DNA from: JBFXDI01 sp050181295
GTDB lineage: Bacteria > Pseudomonadota > Alphaproteobacteria > Rhizobiales > Aestuariivirgaceae
Reading direction: 5' to 3'
DNA length: 34,157 nt
NCBI GenBank assembly: GCA_050181295.1
Contig: JBFXDI010000029.1
Span: forward strand, 1-34,157
Below the pieces are notes generated by a model. It searched no databases. It had not been told where the DNA came from and saw nothing but the letters and a program-made list of their open reading frames with translations. A program made the translations under genes and the position numbers. Below are positions 23,904 through 32,142 of this stretch, in pieces (position 1 is the stretch's first letter; each line of letters opens with the position of its first letter).

Positions 23904-25471
23904 CAGGCTGCTTCCTCTTTAAGGCCTTCCGCGGGGAACCAGGCGGTGAATGTCGCCCCTTCGCCCGGCCGCGAATGCACGTCAAGCCCGCCCTGGTGCT
24001 GCTCGATGATCTTCAGCACGGCAGGCAGGCCAAGTCCGACGCCGAAGTTCTTGGTGGTGAAGAGAGGCTCGAGAATGCGCTCCATGTCGTCGGGCGCGAT
24101 TCCGGGACCGTTGTCGGAGACCGAGATCTCGACCCCGCGCGGACCCATCGACGTGGAGACGACGATCCGGGGATCGCTCGTGGACAGCCTGCGGGGGCCT
24201 TCCTTGCGGCCGAGAAGCGCTTCGGAGGCATTGCTCAGAAGGTTGATGAGCACCCGCTGCATGCGGTCCGGATCGAACGCCACCTGCTGCGGGCCGAGAC
24301 CGAGGCGGCATTCGATGGCGATCTCGGAGGGAAGTTTCTGCTGCTCCTCGCGCACGATCTCGCCCGCCCATTCGTCAAACGTGCAGCTCGAAAGCTGTAA
24401 CGCCTTGGAACGGGCGAAATCCAGAAGCTCCGTGATGATGCCGTCGCAGCGGAGCACGCCGTTGTTGATGCGCTGCAGGGACGTTTCGAGGCCGGTCTCG
24501 CGCCCCCTGATCTTGCGCTCGATCAGAAACGCGGCGGTGCGAACGGTGCCCAGCGGATTGCGGATCTCGTGCGCCACGGTCGCGGTGAGCTGTCCAAGCT
24601 GGGCGAGCTTGCCCTTGCGCACGATCTCGTCCTGAGCCTCGGAGAGCTTGCGCATGTTGGTCGCAAGCTCCTGATTGAGCGTCACGATATCGTCGTTCAC
24701 CAACTGCAGCTCGCCCGCGAGCTCGCGGGAGGAGCGCTCGGCCAGCACAGCGTCGTCCCTGGCTTTCGTCAGGGCACGGATATTGGAGCGGCGTTCGCGG
24801 GCGTAGAACACCATCATGGCGGCCACGGCCAGGAAGATGAAGCTGAACGCCCCGCCGAGCGCCACGGCTGCGATCTGCGCCTGACGGGCATAGAAGGCGA
24901 TGATGTCGGTCGCATCGACATAAGTCTCGATCACACCGACGAAGCGGTCGGACAGCATCACGGGCACGTAGACCGAGATCACGTTGCGGGACGAATTGGG
25001 ATTGAGGCCGAGGCTGCCCTTCCGCCAGAGCAGGCCGTCGATCTCGTCGGCCTTCTTGATCTCGGGCTTGATGTGCACCTGGCCTTCGGCGATCCCAGGC
25101 GCGAAGGTGCCTCCTTCCACCCTGCTTCCCACCTTGGAGAGCTTGGAGGACCAGAAAACCTCTCCGTCGGCGCGATAGAGGACGTAGCGGTAGATATCGG
25201 AGGCCAGCAGCAGGTCGTAGAGGCGCGCCTTGTCGGCGGGCGTGAGCTCGGCCTGGTCGAAGGTCGGCTTTCCCGACTGGAGCGAGGTCAGCGCCCGCTC
25301 GCTCCACTTGGTGGCGCGCCGTTCGGCTTCGAGGTCAGCCATGCGGCTCGCGAAACTGTGGGCCGCAAACCAGGAGGCCAGAAGGACCAGAAGCCCGCCC
25401 ATACCCAGCGCCAGAAGCGAGGCGAAGAACTTCGCCTCGTGGCGCTCCGGCCAAAGCTTGCTCAACATCAC
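23903..25471 (-). CDS. Membrane sensor histidine kinase
   Basis: The 522 residues comprise a membrane segment at about 16-38, a periplasmic sensor region at about 40-192 (Cache/CHASE-like by its position and PVMLSDRFVGVIETYVDAT), and a second membrane segment at about 196-223. A coiled-coil signalling helix follows at about 228-290. The HisKA domain has phospho-acceptor His301 in TATVAHEIRNPLGT, and the HATPase domain has N-box NLLSNASEAL, G1 SDNGPGI and G2 GVGLGLPAVLKI. All catalytic boxes are intact. It is coupled to the double-receiver regulator by a one-base overlap. The signal is unknown. Inverted repeats lie just upstream of the start. Confidence 0.93.
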   Translation of the reverse strand: MMLSKLWPERHEAKFFASLLALGMGGLLVLLASWFAAHSFASRMADLEAERRATKWSERALTSLQSGKPTFDQAELTPADKARLYDLLLASDIYRYVLYRADGEVFWSSKLSKVGSRVEGGTFAPGIAEGQVHIKPEIKKADEIDGLLWRKGSLGLNPNSSRNVISVYVPVMLSDRFVGVIETYVDATDIIAFYARQAQIAAVALGGAFSFIFLAVAAMMVFYARERRSNIRALTKARDDAVLAERSSRELAGELQLVNDDIVTLNQELATNMRKLSEAQDEIVRKGKLAQLGQLTATVAHEIRNPLGTVRTAAFLIERKIRGRETGLETSLQRINNGVLRCDGIITELLDFARSKALQLSSCTFDEWAGEIVREEQQKLPSEIAIECRLGLGPQQVAFDPDRMQRVLINLLSNASEALLGRKEGPRRLSTSDPRIVVSTSMGPRGVEISVSDNGPGIAPDDMERILEPLFTTKNFGVGLGLPAVLKIIEQHQGGLDVHSRPGEGATFTAWFPAEGLKEEAA

Positions 25472-25480
25472 CCTGTCCCC

Positions 25481-25556
25481 CCGAATCCGGCCGTGCAGGG
25501 CAGCAGGGCCGATTCGGCAAGGACAGCACTAGAGCCTTAATATCCGGTTGACCGGA
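25481..25556. promoter_or_regulatory. Inverted repeats upstream of the histidine kinase gene
   Basis: CCGAATCCGGCC (25481-25492) faces GGCCGATTCGG (25507-25517), giving 11 pairs with one bulge, about 10 bases from the kinase start. A compact palindrome, TCCGGT-TG-ACCGGA (25543-25556), lies further upstream. The first could be an operator or a leader hairpin for the kinase; the second could equally be a transcript-end hairpin for nhaD, which reads toward it, although only a weak TATTAA tail follows. Confidence 0.35.
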
Positions 25557-25577
25557 GGCCGCATTTCTTCCGCTGCG

Positions 25578-26957
25578 CTAGATTAAAGCGGCATTGATCC
25601 AGAAATGCGCAAGGATGCTTGCGGCGTAACCAAGCGCGATTGCCCAGGTCCAGCGCAGATGGCCGAAGAAGGTGTAGCGGCCCTGGGCGAGGCCCATGAG
25701 GGCCACTCCGGCCGCGGAACCTATCGAAAGCAGGCTGCCGCCCACGCCCGCCGTCAGGGTGATGAGAAGCCATTGCCCGTCCGACATGGCGGGGTCCATG
25801 GTCAGCACGGCGAACATCAGCGGGATGTTGTCGATGATGGCCGAAAGCACACCGATGGCGACGTTGGCGAAGGTCGGCCCCATGTCGGTGTAGAGATAGC
25901 CTGAAGCGAGGGCCAGATAGCCCATGACGCCAAGGCCCCCCACGGCGAAGATGATGCCGAAGAAGAAGAGCAGTGTGTCCCATTCGATCCGCGCCACCTC
26001 CTTGAAGGAATCGAGGACCATGTCCTCGTCCTTGCGGCGATTGCCCGCCCGCTTGAGGAAGTAGCTGTAGGCCTGGAGGTAGCCGAGCCCCAGCATCATG
26101 CCGAGCGCGGGCGGCAGATGCAGGAAGTTCTTGAAGGAGACGGCCGTCGCGATGGTGGCCGCGAAAGCCAGGATCACGCCTTTCGCGCCCGGCTTGAGCC
26201 GGACGGACTCCTGCACCCGTTCGGGCCGCGTCTTCGGCAGCCCGTACTGCATGATGACGGCGGGCACGAGATAGTTGATGACGGAAGGCACGAAGAGGCG
26301 GAAGAACTCCCAGAAATGGAGCTTGCCCTTCTGCCAGACCATCAGCGTGGTGATGTCGCCGAAGGGGGAGAACGCGCCGCCCGCGTTGGCAGCCACCACC
26401 ACATTGATGCAGCCGATCAGTATGAAGGTCGGGCTGCCGGCGCCGACCGCCAGAACGACCGAACCCATGATGAGGGATGTCGTCAGGTTGTCGAGGACCG
26501 AGGAGAGGAAGAAGGAGAGAATGCCGGTCAGCCAGAAGAGCTGCCGGTAGCCTAGGCCCATGTTCACGAGCCTGGCGCGGAGCGCCAGGAAGACTCGGCG
26601 CTCTTCCAGCGTGTTCACATAGGTGATGGCGACGAGCAGGAAGAGCAGCAGCTCGCCGTAGTCGAGGAGCACATGCTTGGCGGCGGCCTCGGCCGCCTCG
26701 CCCTGCCCGTTGGCCGTATAGACGAGCCCGATGAGCGCCCAGATGAGCCCCGCGGCCAGCATCACCGGCTTCGACTTGCGCATCTTGGTCAGCTCTTCGC
26801 AGACCACGAGCGCGTAAGCGCCGACGAAGATGAGGAGCGCCAGATAGCCGGCCGGATGGGTGGTGAGATCGATCGGCGCCGGTGCTTGCGCCGCGGCGGG
26901 ACTAGCCGTCAGCAGAATGGCGGAAAACCCCGTAAGGCGCGCCGCGATCCGCCCCAT
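25578..26957 (-). CDS. nhaD: Na+/H+ antiporter NhaD
   Basis: This 459-residue integral membrane protein of the ion-transporter superfamily exchanges external protons for internal Na+ or Li+. Recognisable blocks are LLDYGELLLFLLVAITYVNT, FFLSSVLDNLTTSLIMGSV, NVVVAANAGGAFSPFGDITT, EWDTLLFFFGIIFAVGGLGV, IIDNIPLMFAVLTMDP and GVGGSLLSIGSAAGVALMGL; the Asp/Asn and Ser/Gly-rich re-entrant motifs are typical of NhaD. A probable cleavable signal or first membrane segment ends near SPAAAQA. It is 77 bases downstream of the thiolase gene on the same strand and may have its own promoter. Sodium or salt tolerance is the expected role. Confidence 0.92.
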   Translation of the reverse strand: MGRIAARLTGFSAILLTASPAAAQAPAPIDLTTHPAGYLALLIFVGAYALVVCEELTKMRKSKPVMLAAGLIWALIGLVYTANGQGEAAEAAAKHVLLDYGELLLFLLVAITYVNTLEERRVFLALRARLVNMGLGYRQLFWLTGILSFFLSSVLDNLTTSLIMGSVVLAVGAGSPTFILIGCINVVVAANAGGAFSPFGDITTLMVWQKGKLHFWEFFRLFVPSVINYLVPAVIMQYGLPKTRPERVQESVRLKPGAKGVILAFAATIATAVSFKNFLHLPPALGMMLGLGYLQAYSYFLKRAGNRRKDEDMVLDSFKEVARIEWDTLLFFFGIIFAVGGLGVMGYLALASGYLYTDMGPTFANVAIGVLSAIIDNIPLMFAVLTMDPAMSDGQWLLITLTAGVGGSLLSIGSAAGVALMGLAQGRYTFFGHLRWTWAIALGYAASILAHFWINAALI

Positions 26958-27034
26958 GAAATGTCCCCCCGAGATTCGCTGCCAGCTTCTCGGTAGGAAG
27001 AGGGCCGCAAAAGACCCTTTCGGTCAACCGTCGA

Positions 27035-28192
27035 TCAGCGCAGGCGCTCCAGGATCGACACGTAATTGGCGACCGCGGCACCGCCCATGTTGAAGATGCC
27101 TGCGAGCCTCGCGTTCTCGACCTGCATGCCGTCCGCCTCGCCCATGAGCTGCAGCGACGCCATGACATGCATCGAAACGCCGGTGGCGCCGATCGGGTGA
27201 CCCTTGGACTTGAGGCCGCCCGACGGATTTACGGGCAGCCGGCCCCCTTTCTCCGTCCAGCCTTCCTCGATGGCGCGTGCGCCCTGACCCTTGGGAGCGA
27301 GACCCATGGCCTCGTACTCGATCAGCTCGGCAACGGTGAAGCAGTCGTGCGTTTCCACGAGCGACAGGTCGTCGAGCGTCGTGCCGGCCGCGCCATGCGC
27401 CTTGGCCCAGGCCCGCTCGCAACCCTCGAAGGCCACGATGTCGCGCTTCGACATGGGCAGGAAGTCCTGCGCATGGCCGAGGCCGCGGAAATGCACGGCC
27501 TTCGGAAAGCGCATCGCCGTGTCCGTATCGGTCAGCACCACGGCCGCGGCGCCGTCGGAGACGAGCGAGCAGTCGGTGCGGCGGATAGGGCCGGCGACAT
27601 AGGGGTTCTTGTCGGAAATGGTGCGGCAGAACTCGTAGCCCAGATCCTTGCGAAGCTGCGCGAACGGATTCTCGACGCCGTTCCGGTGGTTCTTGGCGGC
27701 GATCCGCGCCATGGCGTCGGACTTGTCGCCGTAGCGCTGGAAATAGAGGTCCGCGATGCGCCCGAAGACGCCCGCGAAGCCGCCCGGCGTATCGCCCTCC
27801 TCCTTCCGGTAGGAGGCGTTGAGCAGCACGTCCCCGATCTGGTCTCCGGGCGCGATCGTCATCTTCTCGGCGCCGACGACCAGCACGAAGCGGCTTTTTC
27901 CTGCCGCGATATCGTTGACGCCCTGGTGGATCGCCGCCGAGCCCGTGGCGCAGGCGTTCTCCACCCGCGTGGCAGGCTTGAAGCGCAACCCATCGTCCAC
28001 GAGCGCGAAGGCCGCCGGAAAGCTCTGCTTCTCGAAGCCGCCGAAATTGCCGACATAGATCGAGTCGATCTCGTCGAAGCCGATGCCCGCGTCGTTCACA
28101 GCCTCGCGCGCAACCCTGGCGATGAGGCTTTCGAGATCGAGGTCGTCGAGCTTGCCGAACTTCGTGTGAGCCCAGCCGATGATCGCTGCCAT
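27035..28192 (-). CDS. Thiolase-family protein, SCP2/nonspecific lipid-transfer type
   Basis: This 385-residue protein belongs to the acetyl-CoA acetyltransferase group of the SCP2-thiolase type. The nucleophile Cys81 is in ENACATGSAAIHQG, the HDCF motif (ETHDCFTVAELIEY) is present, and His332 is in GGLKSKGHPIGATG. The C-terminal cysteine that acts as base in classical thiolases (the CxGGG motif) is replaced by FNMGGAAVAN, as in SCP2-like members. It may therefore cleave or condense acyl-CoAs by the variant mechanism. The start is the ATG at 28192, 9 bases after the MBL-fold gene, so it is the fourth gene of a minus-strand operon. The acyl-CoA substrate is unknown. Confidence 0.88.
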   Translation of the reverse strand: MAAIIGWAHTKFGKLDDLDLESLIARVAREAVNDAGIGFDEIDSIYVGNFGGFEKQSFPAAFALVDDGLRFKPATRVENACATGSAAIHQGVNDIAAGKSRFVLVVGAEKMTIAPGDQIGDVLLNASYRKEEGDTPGGFAGVFGRIADLYFQRYGDKSDAMARIAAKNHRNGVENPFAQLRKDLGYEFCRTISDKNPYVAGPIRRTDCSLVSDGAAAVVLTDTDTAMRFPKAVHFRGLGHAQDFLPMSKRDIVAFEGCERAWAKAHGAAGTTLDDLSLVETHDCFTVAELIEYEAMGLAPKGQGARAIEEGWTEKGGRLPVNPSGGLKSKGHPIGATGVSMHVMASLQLMGEADGMQVENARLAGIFNMGGAAVANYVSILERLR

Positions 28193-28201
28193 GCTCTTCT
28201 C

Positions 28202-29233
28202 CTATGCCTTCCTGCGCTGACGGGGCGCCTCCTCAATGCGCACCTTCTCAAACGGCCGCCAGCTTTCCCCGGCCTCCAGCACGCGGAACGCGCCCTCCTC
28301 CACCCCATAGGCCTTGAGCGCCGTGTCGAGGACCGCCGCCGGCTCGTCCATCCCCTCGTCGGTGAGCTGGAGCGTGCCGTGATGGATGGCGACGCTGCTC
28401 CCGGCTCCGAGATCCAGATGCGCCTTGACCGCGTCGTCCGGGCACATGTGGCGCGGGCGCATGAACCAGCGAGGCTCGTAGGCTCCGATCGGCAGGAGCG
28501 CGAGATCCGGAGGACCGAACCGGCGGCGGATGGCGCGGAAATGCTCGCCCGTGCCATAGCCCGTGTCGGCGGCGAAATAGACGCTTCCGGACGGACCCTC
28601 GATGCGGAAAGCGCACCACAGCGCCATGTTGTCGTCATGGAGGCCGCGCTTCGACCAGTGCACCGCCGGCGTCAGCGTGACGGTCACGTTGTTGCCGACG
28701 GCGAAGGACTGCTCCCAGTCACCCTCCGTGACGTTCAATCGCCTTCGCGCACGCCGGAGGATGGCGGCGTTGCCAAGCGGGGTGAGAATGCGAGGGCCGT
28801 GGGCGTCGTGCAGCCGCCTGATCGCCGGCAGGTCCATGTGGTCGTAGTGGTTGTGGCTCACGAGCACCACATCGATCGGCGGCAAGTCCGCGAGCGCCAC
28901 GCCTGGCGGGCGGGCGCGCGTGGGGCCAGCCAGCTGGGTTGGGCTCGCGCGGCGCGAGAAGAAAGGATCGGTCAGGATGTTGAGGCCGGCGGTCTGGATC
29001 AGCGCCGTCGCGTGGCCGATGAAAGTGACCGACAAGCCGTCCGCGAGACGTTCCGATGGCGGCGGGAAGCTGCCGTTCCGAACCATTTTTGGCCACGGCC
29101 TGCGGTCGCGCTCCTGGCGCCAGCGCCGCAGGTCCTGCGCGGTGGCGCGTATGTCGTGGCGGGGCACGAAGAAGCGGACACCGTCGAAATGATCCGATGG
29201 TGGCCCCTGGTAGTAGGGATTTCGCTCGGGCAT
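28202..29233 (-). CDS. MBL-fold metal-dependent hydrolase, NAPE-PLD/UlaG-like
   Basis: This 343-residue metallo-beta-lactamase-fold protein has the zinc motif SHNHYDHMD (HxHxDH), preceded by TFIGHATALIQTAGLNILTD and PFFSRRASPTQLAGP. Further ligands are expected at the HWSKRG region, FAADTGYG (Asp) and AIHHGTLQL (His). The arrangement matches bacterial relatives of NAPE-phospholipase D and UlaG lactonase, which hydrolyse phosphodiesters or lactones. No signal peptide is evident, so it is cytoplasmic. It lies 21 bases after the glutamine synthetase-like gene and 9 bases before the thiolase gene. A lactone or phosphodiester in a shared catabolic pathway is plausible; the substrate is not known. 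Confidence 0.87.
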   Translation of the reverse strand: MPERNPYYQGPPSDHFDGVRFFVPRHDIRATAQDLRRWRQERDRRPWPKMVRNGSFPPPSERLADGLSVTFIGHATALIQTAGLNILTDPFFSRRASPTQLAGPTRARPPGVALADLPPIDVVLVSHNHYDHMDLPAIRRLHDAHGPRILTPLGNAAILRRARRRLNVTEGDWEQSFAVGNNVTVTLTPAVHWSKRGLHDDNMALWCAFRIEGPSGSVYFAADTGYGTGEHFRAIRRRFGPPDLALLPIGAYEPRWFMRPRHMCPDDAVKAHLDLGAGSSVAIHHGTLQLTDEGMDEPAAVLDTALKAYGVEEGAFRVLEAGESWRPFEKVRIEEAPRQRRKA

Positions 29234-29254
29234 GCGACTGAATGTCGTGTGGAT

Positions 29255-30628
29255 TCAGACGGTGCGCAAGTACCAGGAGAAATCCTGGCTGCTCGGCTCG
29301 GCATGGAAACGGTCCGCTTCGACCTCCTTGATGGTCGAGAAAACGTCGACGAACTTCTCGCCGAGATAGTCGCGCATGATCTTGCCGTCACGGAAGGCAT
29401 CGGTCGCCGCGTACCAGTTGGTGGGCATTTTCGGCGCCGGCTGCGCATAGCCGTTGCCGACCACCGCCGGGCCGGGGTCGAGCGCTCTTTCGATGCCGTG
29501 GTGCATGCCGGCGAGCACGGCCGCAAGCACCAGATAGGGATTGGCGTCGGCGCCCGCGGGGCGGTGCTCGATATGCATGGCCTCGCCTGTCGAGGCCGGC
29601 ACGCGGATCGAGACCGTGCGGTTGTTGACGCCCCAGTTGGGCGCCACCGGCGCGTAGGAGTTGAGGCGGAAGCGGCGGTAGGAATTGGCGTTGGGCGCGA
29701 AGATCAGCATCGCCTCCGCCATTGTCTCCTTGAGCCCGGCGATGGCGTTGAGCATCAGCGGGCTCTTCTCCGCCGCCTCGGCCGCGAAGACGTTGCGGCC
29801 GCTCTCGTCCATGAGGCTCACATGGATATGCATGCCGGAGCCTGTGAACTGGCTGTAGGGCTTCGCCATGAAGCTTGCGAGCAGACCATGCTTGTCGGCG
29901 GTGGCGCGCACGAGCCGCTTGAACATGATCGCCTCGTCCGCGGCCTTCAGCACGTCAGGCCGGTGATGCAGCACGATTTCCATCTGCGCCGGCGCGTATT
30001 CGGAGATGACGGTGAGGGCCGGAAGCCCCTGCGCCTCCGCGCCCGCATAGAGGTCGCGAAAGAAGGGCTGGAAGTCGTCAAGCTCCTGCATGAGGTAGCA
30101 CTGGAAATGCTCCGGCCGCGACTCGTTGACGAGCGCCGTGGGCGGGCGCGGCTTGCCGGCAAGCGCCGCCGCTCTATCCATGAGATAGAATTCCACCTCG
30201 ACCGCCGCGACGGGCGTCAGCCCCCGCGCCTTGAAGCGCTCCACCACGCGGGCGAGCGCATTGCGCGGCTCGATCAGGCAGGGCGAGCCGTCCAGCTCGT
30301 GCAGCGCGGTCAGGAACTGGGCCGTATCCTCGATCCAGGGAACGGGCACAAGCGTTCCGGGCAGCGGCCAGGCGATGCGGTCGGCGTCGCCGTCAGCCCA
30401 CACGAGCCCCGTCTCGACCACATCCTCGCCGTTGACGTCGATGCCCATGATCGAGCCCGGCAGGAAGCGGCCGTTCTTGTAGGCGCCCAGAAGCTCCTCG
30501 CGCCTCAGGAGCTTGCCCCGCTGCACGCCCGACACGCCGGTCCAGATGAGGTTGAAGCTCTGGATCGTGGGGTGGGCGGCGAGGAATGCCTCCGCCTCGG
30601 CCAGCGACTGCGGATAGGGAGACGGCAT
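29255..30628 (-). CDS. Glutamine synthetase-family ligase, PuuA/gamma-glutamylpolyamine synthetase-like
   Basis: This 457-residue member of the glutamine synthetase superfamily has AVEVEFYLMD (metal-binding Glu), GSGMHIHVSLMD (catalytic HxH), NWGVNNRTVSIRVP (ATP- and glutamate-binding arginines) and IEHRPAGADANPYLVLAAVL. The N-terminal beta-grasp region reads FNLIWTGVSGVQRGKLLRRE. This GSIII/PuuA-like pattern joins glutamate to an amine rather than to ammonia in the characterised relatives, protecting the amine for later oxidation. It lacks the tyrosine adenylylation context of GlnA. One base separates it from the aminotransferase stop, so the two genes are strictly co-transcribed. The amine substrate is unknown. 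Confidence 0.89.
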   Translation of the reverse strand: MPSPYPQSLAEAEAFLAAHPTIQSFNLIWTGVSGVQRGKLLRREELLGAYKNGRFLPGSIMGIDVNGEDVVETGLVWADGDADRIAWPLPGTLVPVPWIEDTAQFLTALHELDGSPCLIEPRNALARVVERFKARGLTPVAAVEVEFYLMDRAAALAGKPRPPTALVNESRPEHFQCYLMQELDDFQPFFRDLYAGAEAQGLPALTVISEYAPAQMEIVLHHRPDVLKAADEAIMFKRLVRATADKHGLLASFMAKPYSQFTGSGMHIHVSLMDESGRNVFAAEAAEKSPLMLNAIAGLKETMAEAMLIFAPNANSYRRFRLNSYAPVAPNWGVNNRTVSIRVPASTGEAMHIEHRPAGADANPYLVLAAVLAGMHHGIERALDPGPAVVGNGYAQPAPKMPTNWYAATDAFRDGKIMRDYLGEKFVDVFSTIKEVEADRFHAEPSSQDFSWYLRTV

Positions 30629-30629
30629 C

Positions 30630-31991
30630 TCAGGCTCCGTTCTGGCTGCTCGTCAGCTCGCCGAGGCACTTGTCGAGGCCCGCGAGCAGCGCGTCCACGT
30701 CCGCCGCGGTGGTGGCGGGCGCGATGAGCAGCATGTTGTGGAAGGGCGTGACGAGCAGGCCCCGGTTGAGAAGGTAGAGGTGTACCGCACTGTCGACGGG
30801 GCGGTGGATGGCGCGTTTCGCCTCACCGCCATTGCGCGGGCGTTTAGGCACGCACATGAACTCGACGCGGGCGCCGACCCGCACCACATGCCACGGCGCG
30901 CCGTGGCTTGCGATCAGCGCCGCGATGCCGGCTTCGAGCCGCTTCGCCAACTCGACCATCGGCACGAAGGCCTGCACGGTGAAATACGTCTCCAGCACAC
31001 GGCGCATGAGCGCGATCTGGATGGCGCTTCCGGAAAGGGTGGTGCCGATGCCGGAATGGCCGGGTTGGCGCGTTTGAAGGAAGGCGGCGATGCGTCCCGC
31101 CAGTTCGTCGCTCACGCCGTAGACCGCCGCCGGAACACCGCCCGCGATCGGCTTGCCGAGCACGATCGCGTCCGGATCGAGCCCGTATTCGCGCGTATAG
31201 CCGCCAGGCCCTGAGCTCATGCAGTGCGTCTCGTCGATCACGAGCAGCGTGCCCGTTTCCCGCGTCAGCCGCCGCAGTGCGGCATGGTAGCCCGGCTCCG
31301 GCAGCACCATGCCGCAATTGGTCATCACCGGCTCGGCGAGCACGCAGGCGACATCGCCAGGGGCGAGGGCCTCCTCCAGCGCGGCGACGTCGTTGAACTC
31401 GATGACCTTTGCCACATTGGCCGGGTCGAAGCCCGACCCTATGAGGCCCGGATCCGCCACCGCCCGTCCGTCGCGGATGGTCAGAAAGGTGTCGTCGACC
31501 GCGCCATGGTAGCAGCCGTTGAAGACAAGGATCTTCGGGCGCCCCGTCACGGCGCGGCACCAGCGCAGGATCGAGCGGTTGGCGTCCGAGGCGGTCGCCG
31601 TCACCTGCCAGAAGGGCAGGCCGAAGCGATCGGCGAGCAGTTCGCCCACGGCCGCGGCGTCCTCGGAGGGAAGCATGGTCGTGAGCCCCTTTGCCCCCTG
31701 CCGGGCTAGGGTCTCCGTCACCGGACCGGGGCTGTGACCGAACATGGCGCCGGTGTCGCCGAGGCAGAAGTCCAGGTAGGTATTGCCGTCCGCGTCGGTG
31801 AGCGAAATCCCCTTGGCCTCGGCCAGGGTGAGCGGAAAGGGCGTCGGCCAATCCACCATCCACTGCATGGGCACGCCGTGCAGCCAGTACCGTCCGCTTT
31901 CGGCGGCGAGCGCCTGCGAGCGCGGGTTGCGCTGCACGAAAAGCGCCCGCTCGCGCTCCAGCATGGCCTCCACGGCCCGGTCGGCAACCAT
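30630..31991 (-). CDS. Class-III PLP aminotransferase (possible DoeD-like)
   Basis: This 453-residue fold-type I aminotransferase of the glutamate-1-semialdehyde aminomutase/omega-transaminase group has the PLP lysine Lys280 in DAIVLGKPIAGG, the pyridine-binding Asp253 in LLVIDETHCMSS, and FNGCYHGAVDDTFL as the phosphate/substrate loop. The N-terminus includes HGVPMQWMVDWPTPFPL and FCLGDTGAMFGHSPGPV, which I recall from enzymes annotated as DoeD (diaminobutyrate transaminase) in ectoine-degrading bacteria. That match is from memory and moderate. It is the first gene of the minus-strand operon with the glutamine synthetase-like, MBL-fold and thiolase genes. An alternative is transamination of another diamine or omega-amino acid. 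Confidence 0.85.
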   Translation of the reverse strand: MVADRAVEAMLERERALFVQRNPRSQALAAESGRYWLHGVPMQWMVDWPTPFPLTLAEAKGISLTDADGNTYLDFCLGDTGAMFGHSPGPVTETLARQGAKGLTTMLPSEDAAAVGELLADRFGLPFWQVTATASDANRSILRWCRAVTGRPKILVFNGCYHGAVDDTFLTIRDGRAVADPGLIGSGFDPANVAKVIEFNDVAALEEALAPGDVACVLAEPVMTNCGMVLPEPGYHAALRRLTRETGTLLVIDETHCMSSGPGGYTREYGLDPDAIVLGKPIAGGVPAAVYGVSDELAGRIAAFLQTRQPGHSGIGTTLSGSAIQIALMRRVLETYFTVQAFVPMVELAKRLEAGIAALIASHGAPWHVVRVGARVEFMCVPKRPRNGGEAKRAIHRPVDSAVHLYLLNRGLLVTPFHNMLLIAPATTAADVDALLAGLDKCLGELTSSQNGA

Positions 31992-32142
31992 TTTTCTCGC
32001 CCTGCCCCGCCCTTTAAGGCCCTTCCCTTACCACGCACGCCGGGGGGCCCTTCAAGCTCCCCCGGCTTCCGGGACCTATGGACGGTTAACCGGGGCTCGT
32101 GCTTTCTGCGGGCGAGTCAGCCCGCTTTTTCCGGAGATTCGC
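31992..32142. promoter_or_regulatory. Divergent promoter region between the aminotransferase operon and the D-amino-acid transaminase
   Basis: These 151 bases separate two start codons pointing apart, so they must hold promoters for both operons. The ribosome binding site CCGGAG lies at 32131-32136 before the ATG at 32143. I see no convincing operator dyad or -35/-10 pair. Confidence 0.45.

Noticed and set aside
23193..24635. 480-codon plus-strand open frame
   Set aside because: It is antisense to the response regulator and kinase, whose catalytic motifs are complete.
27167..30727. 1186-codon plus-strand open frame
   Set aside because: It lies antisense to the thiolase, MBL-fold and glutamine synthetase-like genes, all of which have intact family motifs. 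Long antisense frames are expected in GC-rich DNA, and this one shows no recognisable domain.
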